Part shown: positions 17,266-25,952 of the stretch, one piece after another
Layout: every line of letters starts with the position of its first letter
Numbering within the stretch: the stretch's first letter is position 1
Origin: Acidobacteriota bacterium
GTDB taxonomy: Bacteria > Acidobacteriota > Terriglobia > Versatilivoradales > Versatilivoraceae
DNA length: 64,000 nt
Reading direction: 5' to 3'
Assembly (NCBI GenBank): GCA_022826755.1
Contig: JAJDUG010000080.1
Location: forward strand, 27,776-91,775
Notes under the pieces: model-generated
Seen by the model: only the letters and a program-made list of their open reading frames with translations
The model's database searches: none
What the model was told of the DNA's origin: nothing
Made by a program: the position numbers and the translations under genes

Positions 17266-17541
17266 TCAGTGGACCGTGTCCGGCAGCAGCAGGCTGTTGC
17301 GGTCTCCGCTGGTGGCCCAACCCTGGTCGACTTTAATGATGAGTCCGTGGAACAGGATGTCGCTCCCGGACAACACCACCAGCACGTCTCCCGGGTTGAC
17401 TTCAGGGTTCCTGAGCTCGAACCGGATTACCGAGGCCCGTCCATTCTGCTGCTTCACGGTCTGATAGGAGAAGTCTTCCACCTCAACCGCCAGGGTCCTT
17501 GAATGGGGCGGAAGCTCGTTGCTCTCCTGCCGATCGGTCAC
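17266..17541 (-). CDS. Hypothetical protein, beta-rich
   Basis: 91 residues, no membrane segment or signal peptide, no family recognised. The sequence alternates in a way that suggests beta strands (IRFELRNPEVNPGDVLVVLS, then GSDILFHGLIIKVDQGW). The GTG start at 17541 is supported by GAGGTGAAAC directly before it. It is divergent from the exported protein at 17584, with 42 bases between them. Coding is likely because of the ribosome site and the intact frame; function is unknown. Confidence 0.5.
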   Translation of the reverse strand: MTDRQESNELPPHSRTLAVEVEDFSYQTVKQQNGRASVIRFELRNPEVNPGDVLVVLSGSDILFHGLIIKVDQGWATSGDRNSLLLPDTVH

Positions 17542-17569
17542 GTTTCACCTCAAGGGATTGGATAATTGG

Positions 17570-17575
17570 TATAAT
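17570..17575 (+). promoter_or_regulatory. TATAAT -10 box giving a likely leaderless start
   Basis: A perfect TATAAT ends nine bases before ATG 17584, so transcription would begin at or within a base or two of the start codon. No good -35 box and no ribosome site are seen. Confidence 0.45.
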
Positions 17576-17583
17576 CCGGCGCC

Positions 17584-18054
17584 ATGAGCGGAGAGGTCAG
17601 CAAGCGTCGGGTGGCAGCGGCAGGCCGTGCGGCCGCTGTAGCTTTAGTGCTGCTGGCTCATTCCGGGCCGGCAACTTCGGGGGACAAGAACCTGGTGGTC
17701 AGCGGACGCCTGGTGTGTCTGGGGGCAAACCTGAAGGAAACCTCTTGCGAGGACGCCCCCGCCCGGTTAGCCCTCAAAGCGGATACCGGACGACTCCATG
17801 CTCTGGCCGCCGGGGACGCCGCCAACACCCTCCTCCAGGAAAAGCGACTGCAGACGAGACAATTCCGGCTGACCCTGAGAAGCCTGGATGGCGGCAAGAC
17901 CTTTCAAATCGTCAAGACTCAATTGATCCGCGCCGGTAAAGTCTACGACTTTCACTACTTCTGCGAGATCTGCAACATCACCACCTACGCGCCCGGACCC
18001 TGCATGTGCTGCCGGGCCCCCACCGAGTACCGGGAAGCGCCGGCTGAAACGTAG
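17584..18054 (+). CDS. Exported small protein with C-terminal cysteine cluster
   Basis: 156 residues. Residues 8-32 look like a signal peptide (VAAAGRAAAVALVLLAHSGP). The mature part is small, and its end carries YFCEICNITTYAPGPCMCCR: C-x2-C, nine residues, then C-x-C-C. The layout is reminiscent of the small heavy-metal-binding domain (Y-x-C, PG-x-C-x2-C), but that resemblance is loose. It should act in the periplasm, perhaps binding a metal. The start is set by ATG 17584, nine bases after a TATAAT box. Confidence 0.55.
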   Translation: MSGEVSKRRVAAAGRAAAVALVLLAHSGPATSGDKNLVVSGRLVCLGANLKETSCEDAPARLALKADTGRLHALAAGDAANTLLQEKRLQTRQFRLTLRSLDGGKTFQIVKTQLIRAGKVYDFHYFCEICNITTYAPGPCMCCRAPTEYREAPAET

Positions 18055-18094
18055 AGTAGTCAGACGGTAAGCGCAAGTACCGGGGCCGCAATTC

Positions 18095-18628
18095 TCACCG
18101 GGACGCCGGACCCGGAGAGGCATCCTCCATGGACTGCTGGAGATAGTCGAGCACAGCCCGCACGGAAACGATCCTGGGGGGATGGTCGTGGCTGACCACC
18201 GGGATGTGGCGAAATCCCTCCACCGACATCTGGTGGAGGACAAAGCGAATGGATTCCTCTGCCTCCATGGTCACCGGATTGGGGGTCATGACCTCGGAGA
18301 TTCTGACGGAACCGAGGGAGGCTTCCATTCCCCCCAGCTTGTAGAGCACGTCTCGTTCCGACAGGATTCCAACCACGATTTCCTCTTCCATGACCAGGAC
18401 GCACCCCACGCTCTTGTTCTTCAGAAGTTCGACCGCCTCCTCGACCGGGGCCTCGGGCGCAACCGTGACCGCGGGTTTGGGCTTGAGGTCGGCGATCGTA
18501 TCCTCCATGAGGCGCTTCTGCAGCCCCTCGGTGGGTTGGGGGACGTCCAGCTTGGTGAGAGGCGCCAGACATTCCTCGCACCGGTCCGCCCCGGGAAGAT
18601 TATACGAGCCGCAGGCAGGACAGATCAT
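18095..18628 (-). CDS. Zinc-ribbon plus CBS-pair protein
   Basis: 177 residues. The N-terminus is a zinc ribbon (CPACGSYNLPGADRCEEC), then two CBS motifs (about 50-170: VEEAVELLKNKSVGCVLVME, GILSERDVLYKLG, ISEVMTPNPVTMEAEESI, GFRHIPVV). CBS pairs bind adenine nucleotides or SAM and act as energy-state sensors. ATG 18628 has GAGGG six bases upstream; GTG 18640 is less likely. It lies 96 bases after korB and may be its regulator. The mirror arrangement with another CBS gene upstream of korA strengthens that guess. Confidence 0.75.
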   Translation of the reverse strand: MICPACGSYNLPGADRCEECLAPLTKLDVPQPTEGLQKRLMEDTIADLKPKPAVTVAPEAPVEEAVELLKNKSVGCVLVMEEEIVVGILSERDVLYKLGGMEASLGSVRISEVMTPNPVTMEAEESIRFVLHQMSVEGFRHIPVVSHDHPPRIVSVRAVLDYLQQSMEDASPGPASR

Positions 18629-18724
18629 GAGGGCCCTCACAAAGAGACAGTGCGTCGCCTTACCTCTGCCGACCGCATGGTCAGAGGCAATCGGGGTGCG
18701 GCCGGTGGGTCCATGGGATGACGA

Positions 18725-19768
18725 CTATTTCACGACCCAGGTATCGCCGCTGTTGAGCAGTCGTTCCAGGTCTCCGGTTCCCGAACGGCTGATGGCGTCC
18801 TGCACCTGGGCTTCCATCAGCTCGTCGTAGGTCGGCTTGGCCACGGAGCGGAAAACTCCCAGGGGCACGGGAAAATCGGGATAATCCATGCGGGCCAGCA
18901 GATTCGCCAGGTGGGGATCCGGGTCGTGAATATCGTGAATCAGCAGGTCCGCTTCGGAATCCTCCCGGCGAAGATCGACCACCTCCAGTTTGAGGCCGTT
19001 CAGCCGAATTCCCTTGTCCCGGTCCCTGCCGAATACCAGCGGCTTCCCGTCCTCCAGCCGGAGGGTGCGATCGTCTCGAAATCCCCGTTCGGAGAAGTGC
19101 TTGAAGGCCCCGTCGTTGAAGATGTTGCAATTCTGAAATACTTCCACGAAGGACACTCCCTTGTGGTGGGCCGCCTGGGTAAGGACCGAGGAGAGATGCT
19201 TCACATCCACGTCGATGGAGCGGGCCACAAAGGTGGCCTCGTTGGAGATCGCAATGCACAAGGGGTTGATCGGATAGTCGATGGACCCGGCCGGAGTGGA
19301 CTTGGTTTTCTTGCCGAACTCGGATGTCGGAGAATACTGGCCCTTGGTCAATCCGTAAATCCGGTTGTTGAACAGAATGATGTTGATGTCCAGGTTTCTA
19401 CGGACCGCATGCATGAAATGGTTGCCGCCGATGCTCAAGGCATCGCCATCCCCGGTAATCACCCACACCGACAACTCGGGACGGGAGGCCTTGATACCGG
19501 TAGCCAGGGTCGGAGCCCGGCCGTGAATTCCGTGAAAGCCATAGGTGTTCACATAGTAGGGGAAGCGGCTGGAGCAACCGATTCCGGAGACAAAGACAAA
19601 GTTCTCCCTGGGGATGTTCAGATCGGGCAGCATCTTCTGAGTCTGGGCCAGAATGGAGTAGTCCCCGCAACCCGGACACCATCTCACCTCCTGGTCGCTC
19701 ATGAAATCCCGGCGTCTCATGGGGAGCACGGCCGCCCCCTTCCGTCCACTGTCGCCGTCATGGCTCAT
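18725..19768 (-). CDS. korB: 2-oxoacid:ferredoxin oxidoreductase, beta subunit
   Basis: 347 residues. This is the thiamine-diphosphate-binding subunit: WCPGCGDYSILAQ with the conserved CxxC, GIGCSSRFPYYVNTYGFHGI and the ThDP motif GDGDALSIGGNHFMHAVRRN followed by FNNRIYGLTKGQ. With the alpha subunit it converts 2-oxoglutarate (or another 2-oxoacid) and CoA to the acyl-CoA, reducing ferredoxin. 347 residues is normal for the 2-oxoglutarate type. ATG 19768 has AGGAG at eight bases. It begins 59 bases after korA. Confidence 0.9.
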   Translation of the reverse strand: MSHDGDSGRKGAAVLPMRRRDFMSDQEVRWCPGCGDYSILAQTQKMLPDLNIPRENFVFVSGIGCSSRFPYYVNTYGFHGIHGRAPTLATGIKASRPELSVWVITGDGDALSIGGNHFMHAVRRNLDINIILFNNRIYGLTKGQYSPTSEFGKKTKSTPAGSIDYPINPLCIAISNEATFVARSIDVDVKHLSSVLTQAAHHKGVSFVEVFQNCNIFNDGAFKHFSERGFRDDRTLRLEDGKPLVFGRDRDKGIRLNGLKLEVVDLRREDSEADLLIHDIHDPDPHLANLLARMDYPDFPVPLGVFRSVAKPTYDELMEAQVQDAISRSGTGDLERLLNSGDTWVVK

Positions 19769-19827
19769 GGTTGACTGCTCCTGGCCGGTTTCCCCGGAGG
19801 GGCCGGCTCACTGTCGTCGCCCTGGAA

Positions 19828-21687
19828 TCAGAGCATCTCTCCAATGGCTTCCTGCAGTTCGGAAATCTTGAAGGGAAGGCCTCGCACCCTGTTGAAACCG
19901 ACGGCATCCACCAGGTATCGAGACCGGATGATCATCAGCAACTGACCCAGATTCAGCTCGGGCACCAAGACCCTGTCAAACCGAGAGAGAACCTCTCCCA
20001 GGTTCCCGGGCAGAGGATTCAGGTACTGCAAATGAAGACTGGAGACCGGATGGCCCTGCTCCTGCATACTCTCCACGGCGGAGGTGATGGCGCCGTAGGT
20101 CGAACCCCAGCCAACCACCAGGACCTTTCCTTCCGGTTTCCCGAAGACCTTGACCGACGGAATGAAGTCGGCTATCCGGGCTATCTTCTCGGCCCGTAGA
20201 CGCACCATGCGGTCATGGTTGTCGGGGTTGTAACTGACGTTCCCGGTGATATTCTGCTTCTCCAGGCCACCGATGCGATGCTCCAGTCCCGGGGTTCCCG
20301 GGATGGCCCAGGGGCGGGAAAGGGTCTTCTCGTCCCGCAGATAGGGTTGAAACCCCTCTGCCTCTGTCCTGAAGCGAACCTCAATGTCGGGGAGGTTCGC
20401 CACCGACGGAATTTTCCAGGGCTCCGACCCGTTGGCCAGGTAGCCGTCGGAGAGGAAGAAGACCGGGGTCATGAACCGGGTGGCCAAGCGAAAGGCCTCG
20501 AAGGCCATGGTGAAGCAGCCGGATGGCGTAGCCGGCGCAACCACCGCCACGGGACACTCCCCGTTTCGCCCGAACAGGGCCTGCAGCAGATCGGCCTGTT
20601 CGGTCTTGGTGGGCAGGCCCGTGCTGGGACCGCCGCGCTGAATGTTGGCGATGACCAGTGGCAGTTCCGTCATGACGGCCAGCCCGATGGCCTCCGACTT
20701 GAGGGCGACTCCCGGACCGCTGGTTCCGGTCAGTCCCAGGTGACCCGCAAAGGAAGAACCGATGGCGGCCCCCACGGCCGCAATCTCGTCTTCCGCCTGA
20801 AAGGTCTTGATGCCGAAATTCTTGTGCCGGGCCAACTCGTGCAGGATATCGCTGGCCGGAGTGATGGGGTAGCTGGCATAGAAAAGGGGCCGTCGCAGCT
20901 TCTGAGAAGCCGCGATGAAACCGAAAGCCGTGGCCTCGTTGCCGGTAATGTTGCGGTACTTGCCGGGAGCCAGCCTGGCGGTGCGCACCCGATAGTGGGT
21001 GGTGAAGAGCTCGGTGGTGTCGGCGTAGTTGTAACCGCTTCGCAAGGCCAGCGTATTTGCAGCCAGGATCTGCGGCCTCCTCTTGAACTTGGCCTCGATC
21101 CAGGAGAGCGTCGGCTCCAGGGGACGGTCGTAGAGCCAGTAGGTAATTCCGAGAGCGAAGAAGTTCTTGCACCGGTCCGCATCCCTCTTGTGAAGGTTCA
21201 GCTCCTGCAGCGCCTTGCCGTTCAGCTCGTTCAAAGGCACGGCGATCAGTCGGTAACCCGACAGGCTCCCGTCCTCCAGGGGGTTGGACCCATAGCCCGC
21301 CTTCTTAAGATTCAAGGGCAGGAAGGAATTGGAATTGGCAATGACGATGCCCCCGGGCTCGAGGTCCGACAGGTGCACCCTGAGAGCCGCCGGGTTCATG
21401 GCCACCAGAACGTTGGGCTGATCCCCGGGGGTGCGAATGTCGCGGCTGCTGAAGTTGATCTGGAACCCGCTAACACCCGGCAGGGACCCGGCGGGTGCGC
21501 GAATCTCGGCCGGGAAATCGGGGAGGGTGCTGATGTCGTTCCCAAAGATCGCCGAGGTATTGGTGAACTGGGTTCCGGTCAACTGCATGCCGTCGCCCGA
21601 GTCCCCGGCAAACCGGATGGTTGCGTTTTCGATCTCGACGATTTCCCGGCCGGATTTGTGGTTTTTTTCGGTAGTTGTGGCAGGCAC
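19828..21687 (-). CDS. korA: 2-oxoacid:ferredoxin oxidoreductase, fused gamma-alpha subunit
   Basis: 619 residues. Residues 20-200 are the gamma domain (IRFAGDSGDGMQLTGTQFTN onward) and 230-619 the alpha pyrimidine-binding domain (GNEATAFGFIAASQKLRRPL, YPITPASDILHEL, FQAEDEIAAVGAAIGSSFAG, TGTSGPGVALKSEAIGLAVM). The fusion is usual in two-subunit 2-oxoglutarate:ferredoxin oxidoreductases; the substrate is inferred from this layout. The gene starts at GTG 21687; AAGGAG lies somewhat far upstream, but no better start exists in frame. It forms an operon with korB downstream. Confidence 0.9.
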   Translation of the reverse strand: MPATTTEKNHKSGREIVEIENATIRFAGDSGDGMQLTGTQFTNTSAIFGNDISTLPDFPAEIRAPAGSLPGVSGFQINFSSRDIRTPGDQPNVLVAMNPAALRVHLSDLEPGGIVIANSNSFLPLNLKKAGYGSNPLEDGSLSGYRLIAVPLNELNGKALQELNLHKRDADRCKNFFALGITYWLYDRPLEPTLSWIEAKFKRRPQILAANTLALRSGYNYADTTELFTTHYRVRTARLAPGKYRNITGNEATAFGFIAASQKLRRPLFYASYPITPASDILHELARHKNFGIKTFQAEDEIAAVGAAIGSSFAGHLGLTGTSGPGVALKSEAIGLAVMTELPLVIANIQRGGPSTGLPTKTEQADLLQALFGRNGECPVAVVAPATPSGCFTMAFEAFRLATRFMTPVFFLSDGYLANGSEPWKIPSVANLPDIEVRFRTEAEGFQPYLRDEKTLSRPWAIPGTPGLEHRIGGLEKQNITGNVSYNPDNHDRMVRLRAEKIARIADFIPSVKVFGKPEGKVLVVGWGSTYGAITSAVESMQEQGHPVSSLHLQYLNPLPGNLGEVLSRFDRVLVPELNLGQLLMIIRSRYLVDAVGFNRVRGLPFKISELQEAIGEML

Positions 21688-21755
21688 GGTGGTTGAGATT
21701 TTCGCTCCTTGAAGCTCAACTTCCCAAATGGGTCCGAAACCGGTGGAATTCCTCC

Positions 21756-22292
21756 TCAGGCTCCGTCAGGCTCGCTGAAATTCTGACCGGGCCGGGGCGG
21801 AAGGGAAAACACCTCCTGAGGGTAGCACTCCAACAGATAGTCAACGATATTGATCACGGACAGGCAATCGCAGACCCGATTGGCCGAATCGACCAGCGGA
21901 ATATGGCGGTAGCCGCCCTGGTTCATCAGACGAACCGCATCCAGCAGAGAATCGTCCGGACTCAGGACCGCCGGCTCCGGCGTCATGAGGTCACGAATCG
22001 GCCGTTCCAGACCCGACCGGCCGCGTCCTGCCACCTTGCGAATCAGATCCCTTTCGGTAAATATGCCCAGCAGGCTCGATCCGGCCGCCACCAGGGCACA
22101 ACCGTTGCGCCTTCGCTGCATGGTTGCAATGGTCTCCCCCAAACTGGTTTCCGGGGCCACGCAAACCATTTCCTTCAGTTGCAGGTGCCGAATCTTGGTC
22201 CGGCGCAGATTCAATTCGACGCTCATGCCTTCAAGCCCTGCGATTTCCACCATCTCCAGCCTGACATCATCACACTCGATTAGTTCCATCAT
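21756..22292 (-). CDS. CBS-pair protein upstream of korA
   Basis: 178 residues. Residues 1-40 have no known domain; two CBS motifs follow (about 45-165: LGETIATMQRRRNGCALVAA, LLGIFTERDLIRKVAGRG, IRDLMTPEPAVLSPDDSLLD, GYRHIPLVD). It likely binds an adenosine nucleotide and reports energy state. It is 68 bases upstream of korA in the same direction and likely heads the operon. The ribosome site is weak (AGGTG). Control of korAB is inferred from position only. Confidence 0.75.
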   Translation of the reverse strand: MMELIECDDVRLEMVEIAGLEGMSVELNLRRTKIRHLQLKEMVCVAPETSLGETIATMQRRRNGCALVAAGSSLLGIFTERDLIRKVAGRGRSGLERPIRDLMTPEPAVLSPDDSLLDAVRLMNQGGYRHIPLVDSANRVCDCLSVINIVDYLLECYPQEVFSLPPRPGQNFSEPDGA

Positions 22293-22349
22293 AGCACACC
22301 TATACCGCTACCAATGGCTACATGCGGACGCCTCTTTTCGCCCTTCAGG

Positions 22350-22479
22350 TCAACCGATCACCAGAACGGCCGTGCCCTGAATCTTTCCCGCCCGAAGCGC
22401 CGACAGGGCCGGGTTGAGGCTTGGGCAGGTCCCGTTCGACCAGGGGCCGACCCGGAGTCTCCAGCACCATGGCCTTCAC
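22350..22479 (-). pseudogene. Remnant of a zinc-dependent (MDR-family) alcohol dehydrogenase with large internal deletion
   Basis: From GTG 22479 the minus strand reads VKAMVLETPGRPLVERDLPK, the normal N-terminus of MDR-type zinc alcohol dehydrogenases. About 20 codons later, in a second frame, it reads ALSALRAGKIQGTAVLVIG followed by TGA at 22350-22352. That is the normal C-terminus of the same family. The roughly 300 residues between, including the zinc and cofactor regions, are missing. It begins 18 bases after the stop of the cyclase-family gene, so it was probably once co-transcribed. The two ends can be seen directly; the reading as a deletion remnant is inference. Confidence 0.7.
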
Positions 22480-22496
22480 GACGATGCTCCGGCTGT

Positions 22497-23483
22497 CTAA
22501 AATGTCGCAATGGGATTCAGCGGGGACCCGGTGGCCCCCGGGACCCGCAGAGGGGCTGCCGTCATGAGGAACTCCCACCGCTGGCGGGCTTGGGCGGCCT
22601 CGCCGACAGCCTCCAGTTCCAGAACATCCAGGATGGGTGTTCCCATTCCCACGATCAGGACCATGTGAACCGGCAGGAAGGAGTCCTTCACCTGAGAGGG
22701 CATGACGTCGGTGGCCAGATCGCTGCCCACGATGGCCACGTCGCGCTCTTTCAGCCAGGGCAGGCAGGAGGCGTGCAGCCCGGCCGAATTCCGCATGATG
22801 TCCCAGCCGCCCTCGGCGCGGCGCCTGGCCCAGCGCCCGGTCCGCAGCAGAAGGGCATCGCCCGAGCCCACCCGGACACCCGCCTTCTCTTCCCAGGCTT
22901 CCAGGTCTTCAGGGTAGATCGCCTTGTCTCCGGGGAGATAGTCCAAGCCCCACAGGCGGGGCATATCCATGAGCACGGCCCGGGTGAAGATGCCGTCCTT
23001 CAGGGCGTGGACCGAGAGCTTGCCCGCCCCACTCCGGGTGACTTCGTCCCTGGAAAACCCGTTGTACATCTTTCCCTGGTAAAAGAAATGGCACAGGGCG
23101 TCCACATGGGTGGTGGTGAATCCATGGAAGCTCACCGCAAACCGATCGTTGGCACCCACCGAGTCGGGCTTGAAACTCTCCGGCAACATCACGTGCTCGA
23201 AGGGAGGCGAGCCATCCTGCTCGACCTTTATGGCGTCGTGGGCCATGGAAAGGGAGACCCCCTCCTTCACCAGGGCCGCCGCCTGCTTGCGCTTTTCGGC
23301 CGTGATCAGGTTGATTGTTCCCAACTGGTCCTCCGCCCCCCAACGACCCCAGTTGGAAAGCGTGGTCATCATCCGGTCGACGTCCTTGCTGGTCAGGTTC
23401 TTGGAACTCCGACAGACCATGACCGGCGCCGTTACCGTCAACAGCAGCACATGGGTGACAACAACGAATCGGGACAGTTTCAT
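22497..23483 (-). CDS. Cyclase-family (kynurenine formamidase-like) metal-dependent hydrolase, exported
   Basis: 328 residues. A signal peptide (MKLSRFVVVTHVLLLTVTAP) precedes a cyclase-family domain (PF04199 type): WGRWGAEDQLGTINLITAEK, then FHGFTTTHVDALCHFF, the H-x-G-T-H-x-D-x2-H-like metal site with small changes. DALLLRTGRW and the HASCLPWLKERDVAIVGSDL stretch also match. Such enzymes hydrolyse small amides or lactones, the substrate here being unknown. ATG 23483 has GGGAGGA nine bases upstream; ATG 23516 with GGGAGAGGG is nearly as good and would add 11 residues. The gene is divergent from the MFS gene. Confidence 0.75.
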   Translation of the reverse strand: MKLSRFVVVTHVLLLTVTAPVMVCRSSKNLTSKDVDRMMTTLSNWGRWGAEDQLGTINLITAEKRKQAAALVKEGVSLSMAHDAIKVEQDGSPPFEHVMLPESFKPDSVGANDRFAVSFHGFTTTHVDALCHFFYQGKMYNGFSRDEVTRSGAGKLSVHALKDGIFTRAVLMDMPRLWGLDYLPGDKAIYPEDLEAWEEKAGVRVGSGDALLLRTGRWARRRAEGGWDIMRNSAGLHASCLPWLKERDVAIVGSDLATDVMPSQVKDSFLPVHMVLIVGMGTPILDVLELEAVGEAAQARQRWEFLMTAAPLRVPGATGSPLNPIATF

Positions 23484-23639
23484 CTTCTTGATCCTCCCAT
23501 TGGAACGGCGACTCATCGCCAGGCCCTCTCCCGTGTTTGGCTTCGATAGTCTATCGATGCCCAACCGGCTCTTCAATCGTTTTGGCCGGCAAGGACGGGA
23601 CGCCGGCCGGAAGACAAAAAAGAGATTCGAAAGCTGCAC

Positions 23640-23645
23640 TATAAT
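23640..23645 (+). promoter_or_regulatory. TATAAT -10 box giving a likely leaderless start
   Basis: A perfect TATAAT ends nine bases before ATG 23655, the same geometry as at 17570. No ribosome site precedes the ATG. A convincing -35 box is not seen. Confidence 0.45.
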
Positions 23646-23654
23646 GAACGCCAC

Positions 23655-24836
23655 ATGCTATCGAATCGAGAAGGCTTCAAATTTCTTGCCTATATAAGCA
23701 TCAGCGCCCTGCTGAGCTTCACCATGTGGACGCTCATCCTGGTCCCCGACTACCTGGCTCATCAGGGGTGGTCGGCCCAGAAGATCGGCTGGGCCATGGG
23801 CCTGTTCTTCGTCTTTGCCCTCTTCACCCGGATCTTCTCGGGGCACCTGGCCGACCGCATCGGAAACGTGCCCACCGCCCTGGTCGGCACCGGCATTGCC
23901 TTGAGTGGCTGTATCTTCTATTGGGTCTCCCTCTGGTGGCCGGACGCCCTCTTTGCGGCTCGCGCCCTTCACGGCGCCGGGGGGTCGATGGTTGCCTCCG
24001 GCGCTCTTTTTCACCTGGTGAGATCGGTGCCCCAGCATCTCAAGGGGCGGGTGATGGGGTATTTCGGCCTGCCCGGGTTCGTGATGATGGGAGTGGGTCC
24101 CTTCATCGCCGAGACGTTGCATCGTACCTGGGGAATGGTCGGGGTATTCACCTTCATCCTGGTCAATTTCGTAGCGGTTGGCATTCTCCTCCGCTGCCTG
24201 CCGCGGCCCCTGGCTCCCAGGGGTACGCGACGGACCACCTTCAGCCGCGCCTTCAGAGAGAGCTTCCCCAATCTGAGACCCGTGATTTTCTTCGCTTTTT
24301 GCTTTGGCGCCGGCTTGTCGGCCTGGAGCAGCTTTCTGGCTCCCACCGTGAGTTGGATCGGAGCCGGAGCAGTCTCGGCCTTTGGCGTCGGCTATGGCTC
24401 GGGAGCCTTGATGACTCGTCTGGGCCTGAGTCAAAGACTGGATCGGGGCAGGAATCGCCTGATCGCCATCTCCAGCCTTACGCTATACGGGGTGGGGCTT
24501 GCCTGGATTCCTCATGCCGATCATGCCTGGCAATTGGGACTCATCGGGTTCGGTTGCGGAATGAGCCATGGCCTCTACTACCCGGCCTTGAGCTCCTACG
24601 CCGCCCAGCGTTTTCACCCCCTGCACACCGGAAACGCCATGAGCCTCTACATGTCCGCGTTCAGTCTGGGGATGTTTCTGGGGTCTCCGCTCTGGGGCTA
24701 CGTGGGGAACCAATGGGGATACCTCTGGATCTTCGCATCGGCAGGCCTGCTGGTGTTCTGCTCGACCCTGATTTTTGTGATTTCACGTTCCTGGCGGCCG
24801 GCCAGGAAGCTGATCTGGGCGAAGGCTGGCCCCTGA
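23655..24836 (+). CDS. Major facilitator superfamily transporter
   Basis: 393 residues with about 12 membrane segments. Loop 2-3 carries the MFS motif in altered form (RIFSGHLADRIGN), and a similar basic loop occurs in the second half (RLGLSQRLDRGRNR). Membrane-embedded and probably a proton-coupled carrier; the substrate is unknown. It diverges from the cyclase-family gene, so it may move that enzyme's substrate or product. ATG 23655 follows a TATAAT box by nine bases, with no ribosome site. Confidence 0.85.
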   Translation: MLSNREGFKFLAYISISALLSFTMWTLILVPDYLAHQGWSAQKIGWAMGLFFVFALFTRIFSGHLADRIGNVPTALVGTGIALSGCIFYWVSLWWPDALFAARALHGAGGSMVASGALFHLVRSVPQHLKGRVMGYFGLPGFVMMGVGPFIAETLHRTWGMVGVFTFILVNFVAVGILLRCLPRPLAPRGTRRTTFSRAFRESFPNLRPVIFFAFCFGAGLSAWSSFLAPTVSWIGAGAVSAFGVGYGSGALMTRLGLSQRLDRGRNRLIAISSLTLYGVGLAWIPHADHAWQLGLIGFGCGMSHGLYYPALSSYAAQRFHPLHTGNAMSLYMSAFSLGMFLGSPLWGYVGNQWGYLWIFASAGLLVFCSTLIFVISRSWRPARKLIWAKAGP

Positions 24837-24908
24837 AACTTACCGTTTTTACAATGACAACCTCGAGTGGGAGGCGAAAGCTACCCGGAATCTTGGGAGA
24901 AAGAGGCG

Positions 24909-25874
24909 ATGGAGACACAATCCAAGCAGAAACTTGAGACGGGGGCCGGTCCGCTCCCCTTCACCGAACTCGACACCGTCACCGTGCTGTTGCCGATGCC
25001 TTTTCGGGACGGACGGTTGGACGGGCGGGCACACGCCCGGAACCTGGACTACCTGCTGGGAAACTGTTTTTTGGATGAAGGGCGCAGGCGGGTCATCGGA
25101 ATCGGGGGAACCAGCCTGATCCACCACCTCGACCGGAGCACCCTGTTGGAGCTGACTCGGTCGACCGGGCGCCGGCTGGGGGCAGATGCGCTCTTCATGG
25201 CCGGGGTCATTCCCACGCCCCCCTCCGAAGCCAGGCGATTCATCCAGGAATGCCTGAGCCTGGAGAGACCCCCCGACTACTTTCTGCTGATGCCCATTCC
25301 CGGTCTGTGCAACCCCGAGGGCGTTGAAGCCGAGCTTTCGGCTCTTTCGGAATACTTTCAAGACCGAGGGGCGGGACGCTTTGTCCTCTACCTGCGCACT
25401 GGCCGCCTGAACGCGGCCTATGCTAGACTCGCCTCCAGATTTGCCAACATTGCCGGCATCAAGGTGGGCACCCGGCCCGGAGACGTGCAGGAGCTGCGAG
25501 CCGCAGTGCCCCCTTCCAAACGGGTTCTCTGGGGAGTGGGCGACCGGGTGACGGCGGCGGCCCGCCTGGGCGCGCGGGGCCATACCTCCGGATTGACCCT
25601 GATCTGCCCCCGCCTCTGCGATGCCATCAACAATGCCTGCCGGCGCGAGGACTTCGAGGCCTGCGCCGAGCTGGAGCAAGTGGTTTCGGGACTCGAAGAG
25701 ATTCGTTTCATGGAGGATCGGATCTACAACTACTCGGCCGTGGTCGCCGCCAGCCGGCTGGGTGGATTCCAGGACATCGACCTGGGAGAAGGGGGGCCGT
25801 TCAACGCCCCCCCGCCGCCGGCGATCCTGCAGCAAATCGCCCGCTGCGTGGAGCGGTTGAAACCCTACCACTGA
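24909..25874 (+). CDS. DapA-like (dihydrodipicolinate synthase family) aldolase
   Basis: 321 residues. The family TIM barrel is visible: VTVLLPMPFRDGRLD, IGIGGTSLIHHLDRSTLLEL, and the Schiff-base Lys in NIAGIKVGTRPGDV. The G-T-T-G-E motif of true DapA is replaced by GGTSLIHHL. A Tyr in VLYLRTG sits where the catalytic Tyr is expected. So it is an N-acetylneuraminate-lyase-superfamily aldolase, probably not DapA; the substrate is unknown. ATG 24909 is chosen for AGAAAGAGG before it. It begins 73 bases after the MFS gene and 78 before the AceE-like gene, in the same direction. Confidence 0.75.
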   Translation: METQSKQKLETGAGPLPFTELDTVTVLLPMPFRDGRLDGRAHARNLDYLLGNCFLDEGRRRVIGIGGTSLIHHLDRSTLLELTRSTGRRLGADALFMAGVIPTPPSEARRFIQECLSLERPPDYFLLMPIPGLCNPEGVEAELSALSEYFQDRGAGRFVLYLRTGRLNAAYARLASRFANIAGIKVGTRPGDVQELRAAVPPSKRVLWGVGDRVTAAARLGARGHTSGLTLICPRLCDAINNACRREDFEACAELEQVVSGLEEIRFMEDRIYNYSAVVAASRLGGFQDIDLGEGGPFNAPPPPAILQQIARCVERLKPYH

Positions 25875-25952
25875 CCGGCCAAAGGCGACTGAATCGGAGC
25901 AATCCACCGAGTCGGCCAATAGCAGCCCGTTTTCGGGCGAACGGAAGCAGGG

